Translations under genes and position numbers: made by a program | In this document: positions 53,294-62,026 of the stretch, one piece after another | Position numbering within the stretch: position 1 is the stretch's first letter | How the letters are laid out: the number at the start of each line of letters is the position of its first letter | Notes under the pieces: generated by a model | The model's input: the letters and a program-made list of their open reading frames with translations, nothing else | Databases searched by the model: none | Told to the model about the DNA's origin: nothing | Assembly (NCBI RefSeq): GCF_000152845.1 | Contig: NZ_CH902584.1 | Location: forward strand, 1,028,500-1,092,499 | Length of the DNA: 64,000 nt | From: Roseovarius sp. 217 | GTDB taxonomy: Bacteria; Pseudomonadota; Alphaproteobacteria; Rhodobacterales; Rhodobacteraceae | Direction: 5' to 3'

Positions 53294-53589
53294 CTATGCC
53301 TCGTCCGTCAGGATCGCGCTGACCTTGAGCGCACGTTGCACATTGCCCTCAACCTTCAATTTGCCCGACATATAGGCCATGATCGGATTCTGCGCCCCGA
53401 CAGAATGTTGCGAAAGACCTCATCGCTCGCCCTCAGAACCACATCGGCCGCGTCATCACCGGCCTGAGCGCCCTTTTCACTCAACATGACGCTGCCGTGA
53501 TCCGTGATCACCAGCTTGGCCAGCCCCTTGATCCGGCCGCGCGCCTTGGGGGTCAGGGTGGTAACATAGTCGTCGATGATCGCGCTCAT
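53294..53589 (-). pseudogene. SCP2 sterol-carrier domain protein, frameshifted
   Basis: The start MSAIIDDYVTTLTPKARGRIKGLAKL at 53589 and DAADVVLRASDEVFRNILSG are normal for the family. Near 53390-53398 the frame changes by one base. In the original frame the protein ends RRIRSWPICRAN (stop 53356). In the shifted frame the sequence continues as QNPIMAYMSGKLKVEGNVQRALKVSAILTDEA, the expected end of an SCP2 protein, to the stop at 53294. A single missing C in CGCCAG would explain it, either a real lesion or a sequencing error. Confidence 0.75.
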
Positions 53590-53716
53590 GGGATGCTCTC
53601 TGTGTGGTTGCTCGCGGGGGTGATCTTTCCCGGAACGCCGCCCTACGCAAGCGGAACCGCGCGTCAGTCGCCCTGTGTACAATAGCCGCGTACAAAAGGT
53701 ACGCCCTGTACACCTC

Positions 53717-54160
53717 TCACCAGCGTGACAGCGCGTCTTCGTCCTCGTCCCGCGCGGCAACCCAATCCGTGCCTGCCTCGGTCACTTCCTTCTTCCAGAA
53801 CGGCGCGCGGGATTTCAGAAAATCCATAAGAAATTCAGCCGCTTGAAAGGCGTCCGCCCGATGCCGCGCTGCGGTGGCAACCATCATGATCAGATCATCG
53901 GGATGCAACATGCCGTAGCGATGGATGATCAAAATATCCCCAAGATTCCAACGACTTGCGGCCTCATTGGCAATGGTATCCAAGGCCTTCTGGGTCATAC
54001 CGGGATAATGCTCGATTTCCATCGTGCTCAACCGCGCCCCATCGAGGTCTCGCACGATCCCGGTAAAGGTCACGACCGCGCCCATACCGGATTGTTTCGC
54101 CACAAATGCATTGGCTTCGGAACCGAGATCAAAGGCAGCCTCCTGCACCCGGACATCCAT
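53717..54160 (-). CDS. moaE: Molybdopterin synthase large subunit
   Basis: A 147-residue subunit that, with MoaD, puts two sulfurs onto precursor Z in molybdenum cofactor synthesis. MoaE features include AVVTFTGIVRDLDGA, MEIEHYPGMTQKALDTIA, RYGMLHPDDLIMMVATAARHRADAF and KSRAPFWKKE. It is 3 bases downstream of moaD. Confidence 0.95.
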   Translation of the reverse strand: MDVRVQEAAFDLGSEANAFVAKQSGMGAVVTFTGIVRDLDGARLSTMEIEHYPGMTQKALDTIANEAASRWNLGDILIIHRYGMLHPDDLIMMVATAARHRADAFQAAEFLMDFLKSRAPFWKKEVTEAGTDWVAARDEDEDALSRW

Positions 54161-54163
54161 AGG

Positions 54164-54409
54164 CTAACCCCCTGTCATCGGTGGGAAAAACGCCACTTCC
54201 CGCGCTCCAGCAAGAGGGGCGTCAAAATCGCTCAACTCTTGATCCACCGCCACGCGCAACGCGCCCAGATCGGCAAAGGCCGCCTCATACCGCTCTTCGC
54301 GGGCCCGCAACTCGTTAACCAAATCCATCACCGTCGCAGGCGGCGTGTCGATCCGCTCTTTCGGAAGGCCGATCCGTTCCCGCACCCAGGCAAAATAGAG
54401 CACATCCAT
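54164..54409 (-). CDS. moaD: Molybdopterin synthase small subunit
   Basis: An 81-residue ubiquitin-like sulfur carrier ending in FFPPMTGG, the C-terminal Gly-Gly that becomes the thiocarboxylate. Its ATG overlaps the pgsA stop (TAATG). Confidence 0.95.
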   Translation of the reverse strand: MDVLYFAWVRERIGLPKERIDTPPATVMDLVNELRAREERYEAAFADLGALRVAVDQELSDFDAPLAGAREVAFFPPMTGG

Positions 54410-55074
54410 TATGCATCATCCTTTAGATAAGGGATTGATTTATTGAAGTAATCAAACCCCGTCAGCAGGGTCAAGGCCGCCGCGAACCACAATAGCCAGA
54501 TGCCCACATGCCCGGCCCAGACCATGCCGGTATATTTCCACATCAGTCCGTGAATGTCATCTTCACGCCCATCCAGAATAGAGATCACCAGTTGATCATC
54601 CATGCCGAAGACCGACATTCCAAAGTAGTGCTCGAACACGCCTTGGGCAAATAAGACTGCAATTGCAACCATTTGCGCAGTGGTTTTCCACTTGGCCAAT
54701 TGCGTCACTTTGAGCGTCCCGGCAGTATCACCCAAAAATTCTCGCAAGCCGGACACAAAAACTTCGCGAAAGAGAATCACCGTGGCTGGCAGCACCAACC
54801 ATGGCGACATGCTCGAATAACCCACGATCACCATCAACGCGATCACCACCATCGCCTTATCGGCAATCGGGTCCAACATCGTGCCCAGCTTGGTCACTTG
54901 CTTCCAGCTGCGCGCCAGATAGCCGTCGAACCAATCGGTGATTGCGGCGCTGACGAACAGGATCAGGGCAAACCAATCAGCATAAGGTCTTGTAAAATAT
55001 AGAAACATGACCGCAACTGCCGGGGCGGCGAGCAGGCGGAGCGTGGTCAGGATATTGGGCAAGGTCCACGTCAT
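54409..55074 (-). CDS. pgsA: CDP-diacylglycerol-glycerol-3-phosphate 3-phosphatidyltransferase
   Basis: Makes phosphatidylglycerol phosphate in the inner membrane. The CDP-alcohol motif DGYLARSWKQVTKLGTMLDPIAD (DGxxAR...GxxxDxxxD) is complete, with about five TM segments. At 221 residues it has normal length. The start MTWTLPNILT is used; an in-frame GTG lies two codons earlier. Operon with moaD and moaE. Confidence 0.95.
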   Translation of the reverse strand: MTWTLPNILTTLRLLAAPAVAVMFLYFTRPYADWFALILFVSAAITDWFDGYLARSWKQVTKLGTMLDPIADKAMVVIALMVIVGYSSMSPWLVLPATVILFREVFVSGLREFLGDTAGTLKVTQLAKWKTTAQMVAIAVLFAQGVFEHYFGMSVFGMDDQLVISILDGREDDIHGLMWKYTGMVWAGHVGIWLLWFAAALTLLTGFDYFNKSIPYLKDDA

Positions 55075-55123
55075 GGCCACTGTTCTATCCTGTCACAGAG
55101 CGGAGGGAAAGCGCCCTTGGCAC

Positions 55124-55885
55124 CTAGAAATCACTCAGCCTGCGGGTGGTTTCCGGGTCCATGAATCCGGCGATCGTCGCCTCTGTTTCCAGATCCATCG
55201 CGCGGCGCAAATCGGTTAATGCAGTGGCGTTCAAGACACGTTTCATAGCCCGCACCGACAGGGGCGGCAGAGCGGCCAAACGCCGGGCTGTATCCAGTGA
55301 TAATTTCATAAGATCTTGATCTGGAACGGTTCTCCATGCCACCCCCATCGTCCGCAACTCGGTCGCATCGTAGCGGCGTCCCAAGAACAGCATTTCGCGC
55401 GCTGTGTTAAGACCGACCAGCGCGGGCAGCAGACTGCTCACCCCGCCGGTGACAAAGACATTGAGCGACACTTCGGGAAAGAACCCACGCGCCGATTCGG
55501 CCCATATCGGAAAGTCACAGTTGATTGCCCACTCGAACCCCCCTCCCACGGCCCATCCGTTGATCGCGCCGACGACAGGTTTATTATTTAAAACAATGGC
55601 ATAGGTGGCACGTTGGATCGCGCAAACCAGATCGCGCGCCTCTTCTTCACAGGTCGGATGCACGTGTTCGCGCCGATCATCACCGGCACAAAACGCCTTG
55701 CCTGCCCCGGTAAAAATGATCGCGCGTGTTTTGGAATCGGCATTCGCATCCTCAAACGCCCGCGCCACATCGTCGATTAACCGGCGGTTCATCGCATTCA
55801 GACTGCCGGGACGATTCAGCGTGATACAGCGGACGCCATCCTCCAAGATTTCGCTAAGCACAGTTTCATACATAAAATCAGTCAT
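55124..55885 (-). CDS. Enoyl-CoA hydratase/isomerase family protein
   Basis: A 253-residue crotonase-fold protein with the oxyanion segments IIFTGAGKAFCAGDDRREH and GAINGWAVGGGFEWAINCDFPI. The second catalytic position is PEVSLNVFVTGGVS, so the usual Glu pair is only partly obvious. It overlaps the CoA-ligase stop as ATGA, so both act on the same pathway, probably an aromatic or unusual acyl-CoA. Confidence 0.9.
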   Translation of the reverse strand: MTDFMYETVLSEILEDGVRCITLNRPGSLNAMNRRLIDDVARAFEDANADSKTRAIIFTGAGKAFCAGDDRREHVHPTCEEEARDLVCAIQRATYAIVLNNKPVVGAINGWAVGGGFEWAINCDFPIWAESARGFFPEVSLNVFVTGGVSSLLPALVGLNTAREMLFLGRRYDATELRTMGVAWRTVPDQDLMKLSLDTARRLAALPPLSVRAMKRVLNATALTDLRRAMDLETEATIAGFMDPETTRRLSDF

Positions 55886-57186
55886 TTATGGGACCTCACC
55901 ACACGCTTAGTCTTGCCCTCGGTCAGTGGAAATGTCCCATGTGGCACGATTTTGACCCGCGCTGTTGCCCCGAGTTTGGCCTTGATCCCGGACGCAATAG
56001 CGTCGGCCAATCCGTCCGACGCACCCTGCCCCTTGGCCAGTTCCACAGATACCGGCAAGGCGTCATAAGGCGGCGGCGCATCGAGCGTGATCCGGTAATC
56101 CCCTGATAACTCGACGAATTCATTGATGACCGCCGCAACCATTGTGGGAAAGAGGTTGAGTCCGCGCACGACAACCATGTCATCCGACCGCCCCACCACC
56201 CGGAAACGAAACCCGGTGCGCCCGCAGGTGCACGGCGCGGTTTCATCCACCGCGATGATATCGCCACTGCGAAACCGCACCAGCGGCTGACAATCGCGCA
56301 AGAGATGGGTCAGCACCAACTCGCCCGTCTGCCCCGCCTCAAGTGGGAGAGGCGCGCCGGTGTCAGGGTCGATCAGTTCAGGGTAAAGCACGTCGGCGGC
56401 CATGTAGTGCAGCCGCGTGTCCTGTGTGCATTGCGCCGCGAAATTGCAGAACACATCCGAGACGCCGTAATTGGCATTGCGCGGCTCCATCCCCCAGACA
56501 TCCCGCAGACGCGCGCGAAAAGCCGGATCATCCAACCCCGCCTCGCCACCAAAAAGCCCGAGCCGAAGGCCCAGATCACGTGGCCTAAGTCCCGGAAACT
56601 TCTCGGCAATCACCCGCTCCAACACAGATGGATATGAGGGCGTGCAGGAAATCGCGGTGATCCCCACCTCCTGAATGGTGCGTACCAATAGCTCAGTTGA
56701 TCCCACACCAAAGGGCACCACCATCGCGCCCGTCGCCTGCAAGGTCATGTGATCGGTCAGCCCCCCCATCCACATCTGATAGTTCAGGCAATGCACCACG
56801 GTATCCTCAGGCGTAAGGCCAGCGGCGGATTGACAGCGCCCGCCAACCGTTTCCGTCACCGCGCAATCGCGCGCCGAGAGCGCCAGATTCATCGCCTGCC
56901 CCGTGGTGCCAGAGGTGCGATGCAGGCGCACGGCATCACGACGCGGCGCGGCCATGTAATTGCCAAACGGCGGATGATCGGCCTGAGAGACCCGCAATTG
57001 CGCCTTGTCCGACAGGGGCAGGTCCGGCAGGTCGCGCAGGTCGGCGGGGGGCGTTTGCCCCTGCCACAGTTCACGGTAGAATTCCGAGCGCCGCGCGACA
57101 TGGGCGCTCTGCACCGCCCAGGCGGCGGCCTGATGCACGCGAAAGCGTTCGAGGCTGGCATATTCGGCTTGGTCAAGCGGGCTCAT
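55882..57186 (-). CDS. Phenylacetate-CoA ligase-like AMP-forming ligase
   Basis: A 434-residue member of the ANL superfamily, PaaK-like branch. The P-loop is LHRTSGTTGQAM; the adenine and hinge segments are FGGEAGLDD, NYGVSDVFCNFAAQC, FRSGDIIAVDE and GRSDDMVVVRGLNLFPTMV. It activates a carboxylic acid to its CoA ester; the acid is not identified. It overlaps both the TetR gene and the hydratase gene. Confidence 0.88.
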   Translation of the reverse strand: MSPLDQAEYASLERFRVHQAAAWAVQSAHVARRSEFYRELWQGQTPPADLRDLPDLPLSDKAQLRVSQADHPPFGNYMAAPRRDAVRLHRTSGTTGQAMNLALSARDCAVTETVGGRCQSAAGLTPEDTVVHCLNYQMWMGGLTDHMTLQATGAMVVPFGVGSTELLVRTIQEVGITAISCTPSYPSVLERVIAEKFPGLRPRDLGLRLGLFGGEAGLDDPAFRARLRDVWGMEPRNANYGVSDVFCNFAAQCTQDTRLHYMAADVLYPELIDPDTGAPLPLEAGQTGELVLTHLLRDCQPLVRFRSGDIIAVDETAPCTCGRTGFRFRVVGRSDDMVVVRGLNLFPTMVAAVINEFVELSGDYRITLDAPPPYDALPVSVELAKGQGASDGLADAIASGIKAKLGATARVKIVPHGTFPLTEGKTKRVVRSHK

Positions 57187-57839
57187 GGCTGCATTCCCCG
57201 TTCCCAGATGGTTGTGAGCGTGGCAATCACCGCCGCGCGGTCGGCGGACACATCAACCAGCCCCGGCTCCTGCGAGAGATAGAGACTGGATAAATACTGA
57301 TCCGTCATGCCGCCCAGCGCATAGGCGCGGCGGGTAAGTTCGGCGTCGCTCAACGTATCGCGCCCCTCGCGCGCCAGCCTGCGGCGGGTAGCGGCCACGA
57401 CGGTGTCGATCCATTCTCGATTGAGGCGATGAAAGGCCGCGCGGGCCGCCGGAAACGCATCGACTTGGTGGATGAGGCATTTCATCAACCCGCGATTGGC
57501 CTCGAACAGGCGGGCGTAGGCCTCGGTCGCGGGGCGCATGCTCCGCTCGGCGCTGGTCTGGCTGGCGCGGATCATCCCCGCTTGCAGAAACGCGGCGAAC
57601 CCTTGCAGCAGGTCATCGAGCAGATGCGCCTGATCGGGAAAGTAGAGGTAAAAGGTGCCATTGGCGACGCCCGCCTCCTTGCAGATCGCGGTGATGGTTA
57701 AATCCGTGAGCGCCGCGTGTTCCAAGAGGGCGCAGGCCGCGATGCGGAGCGCCTGCGCGGTGCGGATGCCCTTGGGCTCGCCCTCGACCTGCGCGGCAAG
57801 GAACACGGGATAGCTGGTTTGATCGGCGGGTGATTGCAT
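57183..57839 (-). CDS. TetR-family regulator of the CoA-ligase operon
   Basis: A 218-residue repressor with the TetR DNA-binding helix-turn-helix (IRTAQALRIAACALLEHAALTDLTITAICKEAGVANGTFYLYFPDQAHLLDDLL). The ligand-binding part is unassigned; an acyl-CoA is likely given the linked genes. It is the first gene of the operon and is preceded by a perfect palindrome, so it probably represses itself and the downstream enzymes. Confidence 0.9.
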   Translation of the reverse strand: MQSPADQTSYPVFLAAQVEGEPKGIRTAQALRIAACALLEHAALTDLTITAICKEAGVANGTFYLYFPDQAHLLDDLLQGFAAFLQAGMIRASQTSAERSMRPATEAYARLFEANRGLMKCLIHQVDAFPAARAAFHRLNREWIDTVVAATRRRLAREGRDTLSDAELTRRAYALGGMTDQYLSSLYLSQEPGLVDVSADRAAVIATLTTIWERGMQP

Positions 57840-57851
57840 GGCGACTCAAAA

Positions 57852-57877
57852 TGAAACTGACGTCATATTCAGTTTCA
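57852..57877. promoter_or_regulatory. Operator candidate for the TetR regulator
   Basis: TGAAACTGA-CGTCATAT-TCAGTTTCA, perfect 9-bp arms with an eight-base spacer, centred about 25 bases upstream of the TetR start and 38 bases from the end of the parallel uvrC gene. The position is right for autoregulation. Confidence 0.7.
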
Positions 57878-57914
57878 GAGCCCGCTCTGTCAACCCGGTT
57901 TCCCACTGCCCCGC

Positions 57915-59783
57915 TCAGCCGCGTTCGTGGAAGAAATCATAGAGCTTTTGCGCCATCGCGTCAGAAACCCCCTCTACTGCACGCAGGTCGGCCAGATTGG
58001 CGCGGCTCACCGCCTTGGCGCTGCCGAAATGCGCCAAGAGCGCGCGCTTGCGCGCGGCCCCGATGCCCGGCACCTCATCCAGCGGTGTGGCCCCCACCGC
58101 CTTGGCGCGTTTCGCGCGATGGGTGCCGATGGCAAAGCGATGCGCCTCGTCGCGCAAACGCTGCACGAAATAGAGCACCGGGTCATTATGGCGCAGCGCC
58201 ATTGGATGTTTGCCCACCCGGTGAAACTCCTCTTTGCCGTGGTCGCGGTCCACGCCTTTGGCGACGCCCACCATCGGGATATCCTCGACCCCCATCTCGC
58301 GCATGATACTGGCCACGACGCTCACTTGCCCCGCCCCGCCGTCGATCAGCAAGAGGTCGGGCCATTGGCCTTGGCTGCGGTCTGGGTCCTCTTTCAAGAG
58401 GCGCTTGAAGCGGCGAGTCAGCACCTCTTTCATCATCCCGAAATCGTCACCGGGGGTGAGGGCGTCACCGCGTATGTTGAATTTGCGATACTGGTTCTTC
58501 ATCATGCCTTCGGGGCCTGCGACAATCATCGCACCCACGGCATCGGTGCCCTGAATATGACTGTTGTCATAGACCTCGATCCGCTGTGGCGGCCCGGCCA
58601 AATCAAACGCCTCCGCCAAGCCGCGCAGCAGTTTGCCTTGGGTGGCGGTCTCGGCCAATTTACGCGCCAAACTCTCGCGGGCATTGCGCATCGCGGCGTC
58701 GATCAATTCGGCCTTCTCCCCACGCAGTGGCACCGTCAGCGTCACCTTGCGACCGAGCTTGTCGCTCAAGGCCTGTTGCATCAGATCGGCATCCTCGATC
58801 GGATGCGAAAGCAGCAAGCCGCGCGGTGGTTCCTTGCTATCGTAGAACTGGCCGATAAAGGCCTCGAGCGCCTCGGCCTCTTCGACATCCACGCCGACGC
58901 GGGGATAGAAATCCTGATTGCCCCAGTTCTGCCCGCCGCGAATAAAGAACACCTGCACACAGGCCTGCCCGTTTTCCAGATGCAGGGCGATCACATCGGC
59001 CTCGTCCACGGTGCGGGGATTGATGCCTTGGGCGGTCTGCACCTGTGTCATCGCCTTGATGCGGTCACGCAACGCGGCGGCACGCTCAAACTCCATCGCC
59101 TCGGCGGCCTCGGCCATTTGGGCCGCAAGTTTCTCTTGGATTTCAGTGGACCGGCCCGACAGATACCGTTCGGCATCGCTGACCTGCACCGCATAGTCGG
59201 CGCGGCTGATCTTGCCAACACAGGGCGCAGTGCAGCGTTTGATCTGATGTTGCAGGCAGGGGCGCGTGCGGCTCTCGAACATCGCATCGGTGCAATTGCG
59301 CAACTGAAATACGCGCTGCAACTGGGCGAGTGTCCGGTTGACCGCTCCCGCGCTGGCGAAAGGGCCATAATAGGAGCCCTTCTCCCGCTTCGCGCCACGA
59401 TGTTTTTTGATCATCGGAAAATCATGACCGGTGACAAGGATGTTGGGAAAACTCTTGTCATCGCGCAAGAGCACGTTGTAGCGCGGCTTGAGTTGCTTGA
59501 TGAGATTCTGTTCGAGCAGCAACGCCTCGGTTTCGGTCGCGGTGGTCAGAAACATCATTGAGGCGGTTTCTGAAATCATCCGCGCGATGCGCCCCGTATG
59601 TCCACTAGGGCGGGCATAGTTTGACACGCGAGCCCGCAGATTGCGCGCCTTGCCGACATAGAGCACCCGCGCCTGCGCATCGAGCATCCGGTAGACCCCT
59701 GGTGAGGCATCCAGAGAACGCAGGTAGTCGCGGATTACCTCATAGCCGGTTTTCGGTGTGGTGATGGGGTCAGTGTCAGGCAT
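57915..59783 (-). CDS. uvrC: Excinuclease ABC subunit C
   Basis: A 622-residue nuclease that cuts on both sides of UV and bulky lesions with UvrB. The GIY-YIG domain is at ~25-105 (SPGVYRMLDAQARVLYVGKARNLRARVSNYA), with Cys in CLQHQIKRCTAPCVG, a UVR motif (FERAAALRDRIKAM), an RNase H-like domain (EVYDNSHIQGTDAVGAMIV, LLIDGGAGQVS) and C-terminal helix-hairpin-helix (DEVPGIGAARKRALLAHFGS). Confidence 0.96.
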   Translation of the reverse strand: MPDTDPITTPKTGYEVIRDYLRSLDASPGVYRMLDAQARVLYVGKARNLRARVSNYARPSGHTGRIARMISETASMMFLTTATETEALLLEQNLIKQLKPRYNVLLRDDKSFPNILVTGHDFPMIKKHRGAKREKGSYYGPFASAGAVNRTLAQLQRVFQLRNCTDAMFESRTRPCLQHQIKRCTAPCVGKISRADYAVQVSDAERYLSGRSTEIQEKLAAQMAEAAEAMEFERAAALRDRIKAMTQVQTAQGINPRTVDEADVIALHLENGQACVQVFFIRGGQNWGNQDFYPRVGVDVEEAEALEAFIGQFYDSKEPPRGLLLSHPIEDADLMQQALSDKLGRKVTLTVPLRGEKAELIDAAMRNARESLARKLAETATQGKLLRGLAEAFDLAGPPQRIEVYDNSHIQGTDAVGAMIVAGPEGMMKNQYRKFNIRGDALTPGDDFGMMKEVLTRRFKRLLKEDPDRSQGQWPDLLLIDGGAGQVSVVASIMREMGVEDIPMVGVAKGVDRDHGKEEFHRVGKHPMALRHNDPVLYFVQRLRDEAHRFAIGTHRAKRAKAVGATPLDEVPGIGAARKRALLAHFGSAKAVSRANLADLRAVEGVSDAMAQKLYDFFHERG

Positions 59784-60079
59784 TGTCGTCCAGATATGAT
59801 TCCCAATGAGTGCTGCAATGATACCGAACCGAGAGCAAGAGAGAAGCTGTCCACGATTCTTGTGGATAAGTCTGGAGATAAGTTTCAGTAAAGTGGAAAT
59901 TTCCCTTGAATTCGGCTGGCTTCGTTGAGTTGCCTACTTTTTAAGCAGTTTCTCAAGGCTTTGATTTTATGCAGAAAAAATAAAGGTGGCGAACAAAACA
60001 CTGATAACATTAGCATTTTTGTAACGGCCACGTGACGGGCCGGTGACCAGTGCAAAACTTTTCCGGCAGGACGGGTCCT
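59784..60079. other. Intergenic region upstream of uvrC
   Basis: AT-richer, without a supported gene. It must carry the uvrC promoter. A single DnaA-box-like TTGTGGATAAG (59862-59872) is present; nothing else is recognised. Confidence 0.4.
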
Positions 60080-60859
60080 TTATTCTACACCAAGGACATC
60101 CGGGGTCTGCCAGCCAAGGTGCTGACCCCCATCCACACACAGCAATTGACCAGTCACAGCCGGCGCATTGAGGAAATAGGCGAGCGCCCCAGTGATGTCG
60201 GATCCATTCGCGCCGCGCCTCAAAACGGTGGCGTGGCGCTGGTTCTGAAAATGGCTGTCGCTCTGGCGATGGCCCTGCAACGTGGGGCCCGGCCCAATCG
60301 CATTGACACGAATGCGTGGCGCAAGCGCTTGTGCGGCGGTTTGTGTAAAGGCCCATAGGCCTAATTTGGCGATGGTGTAGGTCATGAACTCGGGCGTCAG
60401 TTTGCGCACACGTTGGTCGATCATGTTGATCACCAAACCCTGCGCCAACGGCTCACCCTGCGCATCAGGAACGGGGTCAGGCACCTGTCGAGCCATTTCT
60501 TGCGTCAGCACGAAGGGCGCGCGCAGATTGCTCTCCATATGCCGATCCCAGCTCTGTCGGCTTGCGCTCTGGATATTGTCATACTCAAAAATTGAGGCGT
60601 TGTTGATCAGTGTCGTGATCGGTCCACCAAGCGTCTCGGCGGCACGGGCCACCAACGCCGTCACTTGCGTTTCGTCAAGCAAATCGGCCTGAAGTGTCAC
60701 GGCACGACGCCCCAGAGCGCGGATTTCTTTTGCCACACCCTCGGCCTCGTCCCTCGAAGAGGCAAAATGCACCGCAACGTCATGACCTTGTCGCGCCAGC
60801 TCCAGCGCCATCGCCCGGCCCAGACGTTTGCCTGCACCCGTCACCAAAGCTCGAGTCAT
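60080..60859 (-). CDS. Pteridine-reductase/FolM-like short-chain dehydrogenase
   Basis: A 259-residue SDR with VTGAGKRLGRAMALELA (the TGxxxRxG form of pteridine reductases), LINNASIFEYD and the catalytic YTIAK. This branch reduces pterins such as dihydrobiopterin, dihydromonapterin or dihydrofolate with NADPH. A plausible role is folate or pterin supply. A non-pterin substrate cannot be excluded. Confidence 0.82.
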   Translation of the reverse strand: MTRALVTGAGKRLGRAMALELARQGHDVAVHFASSRDEAEGVAKEIRALGRRAVTLQADLLDETQVTALVARAAETLGGPITTLINNASIFEYDNIQSASRQSWDRHMESNLRAPFVLTQEMARQVPDPVPDAQGEPLAQGLVINMIDQRVRKLTPEFMTYTIAKLGLWAFTQTAAQALAPRIRVNAIGPGPTLQGHRQSDSHFQNQRHATVLRRGANGSDITGALAYFLNAPAVTGQLLCVDGGQHLGWQTPDVLGVE

Positions 60860-60872
60860 TCAGTCACTCCAA

Positions 60873-61838
60873 TCATATCAGGATGAACGAGACATAGGCC
60901 ACGTAGGTGAAGGTCAAGGCGATGCCCCAAAAGCGAGTGATGTCGACCTTGAAGAATACAAAGGGAATGATCAGGAGAGCTGTGCCCAACATAACCCAGA
61001 GGTCAAATCTTAGGAACTGAGGGTCCACCGGAATGTTTCCGACCAAAGCGGCGACCCCAATGATCCCCAAGAGGTTGAACATGTTCGAGCCGATTACATT
61101 GCCAAGCGCCACATCCGCCTGTTTGCGCAGGGCCGCCATAACCGTGGTTGCAAGCTCTGGAAGAGATGTCCCCACCGCGACCAGCGTTAGGCCAATCACG
61201 GCCTCGCTCACACCATAGCGTTCAGCGATGATCGAGGCATTATCCACGAGAATGTCGGCACCAAGCGGAAGACCTACCAAACCAAGCACCAGAAAGGTCA
61301 TGATCTGCCACCAAGGCATACTTGGATCGGCACCTTCCACATCTTCAATCCGGTCTGCATCGGACAGCGGGGCAGTGGCGGCATCACGGCGATGGGCAAG
61401 CGTATCACGAAACGCGTCCGTCAACATGAGCACCAAGGCGGCCAAAAGGATCAGAGCAGCTATCCAATCAAATGTGCCGCGAAAGGCCAGAAGGATGAAG
61501 AGCACAGTTGCCGCGAGCATCTGGAGATAGGATTTAGAACAGCTGCAGCCGCTGGTGTGGAGAACCGAGAGAATGGCCGGTATTCCCAATACAAGCAGGA
61601 TATTGGCGGTGTTCGATCCCACAACATTGCCAAGCGCCAATCCGGGCTTGTTATCCAGCACCGCATTCACGGAAATCAGAAGTTCGGGGGCGGAGGTGCC
61701 AAAAGCCACCACTGTGAGGCTGACGATAAGGGCAGGAATTCCCACCCGCAGGCTGAGATTCACCGCGCCTTTGACCAAGGCGTCACCAGCCAGCAAAAGG
61801 ATCACCAGCCCAAGCGCCGATAAGAGCCATGGCATCAT
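60873..61838 (-). CDS. Calcium/sodium antiporter (CaCA, YrbG-like)
   Basis: A 321-residue antiporter with about 10 TM segments and the two inverted alpha-repeats: VVAFGTSAPELLISVNAV with GNVVGSNTANILLVLG, and LVAVGTSLPELATTVMAA with GNVIGSNMFNLLGIIG. It exports calcium using the sodium or proton gradient. The ATG overlaps the stop of the zinc-ribbon gene upstream (ATGA). Confidence 0.93.
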   Translation of the reverse strand: MMPWLLSALGLVILLLAGDALVKGAVNLSLRVGIPALIVSLTVVAFGTSAPELLISVNAVLDNKPGLALGNVVGSNTANILLVLGIPAILSVLHTSGCSCSKSYLQMLAATVLFILLAFRGTFDWIAALILLAALVLMLTDAFRDTLAHRRDAATAPLSDADRIEDVEGADPSMPWWQIMTFLVLGLVGLPLGADILVDNASIIAERYGVSEAVIGLTLVAVGTSLPELATTVMAALRKQADVALGNVIGSNMFNLLGIIGVAALVGNIPVDPQFLRFDLWVMLGTALLIIPFVFFKVDITRFWGIALTFTYVAYVSFILI

Positions 61839-62026
61839 TTCAACTTACCTTTTTCGCAAGAACAAGGGCCTTTGCCGATGCGGTAGCGGCCGCATTTTGG
61901 GCATTTGGCCTCGCTCAGCCGCTTCTGCCCCGGAAAGCGTAGGCGCCCAAACATCGCCAGCACGCCCATGGCAACCAGAAACAATATGACGATCTTGACC
62001 AACACGTCAGAGACCGAACCGGGCAT
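61835..62026 (-). CDS. Small membrane protein with C-terminal zinc ribbon
   Basis: A 63-residue protein with one TM helix (VLVKIVILFLVAMGVLAMF) and a cytoplasmic CPKCGRYRIGKGPCSC zinc ribbon. The start is the ATG at 62026; it overlaps the S49 peptidase gene by 20 bases. No family name is known to me, but similar short proteins are common next to Ca/Na antiporters in this group. Confidence 0.75.
   Translation of the reverse strand: MPGSVSDVLVKIVILFLVAMGVLAMFGRLRFPGQKRLSEAKCPKCGRYRIGKGPCSCEKGKLK

Noticed and set aside
57927-59561. A 544-residue frame opposite uvrC
   Set aside because: Antisense shadow of uvrC.
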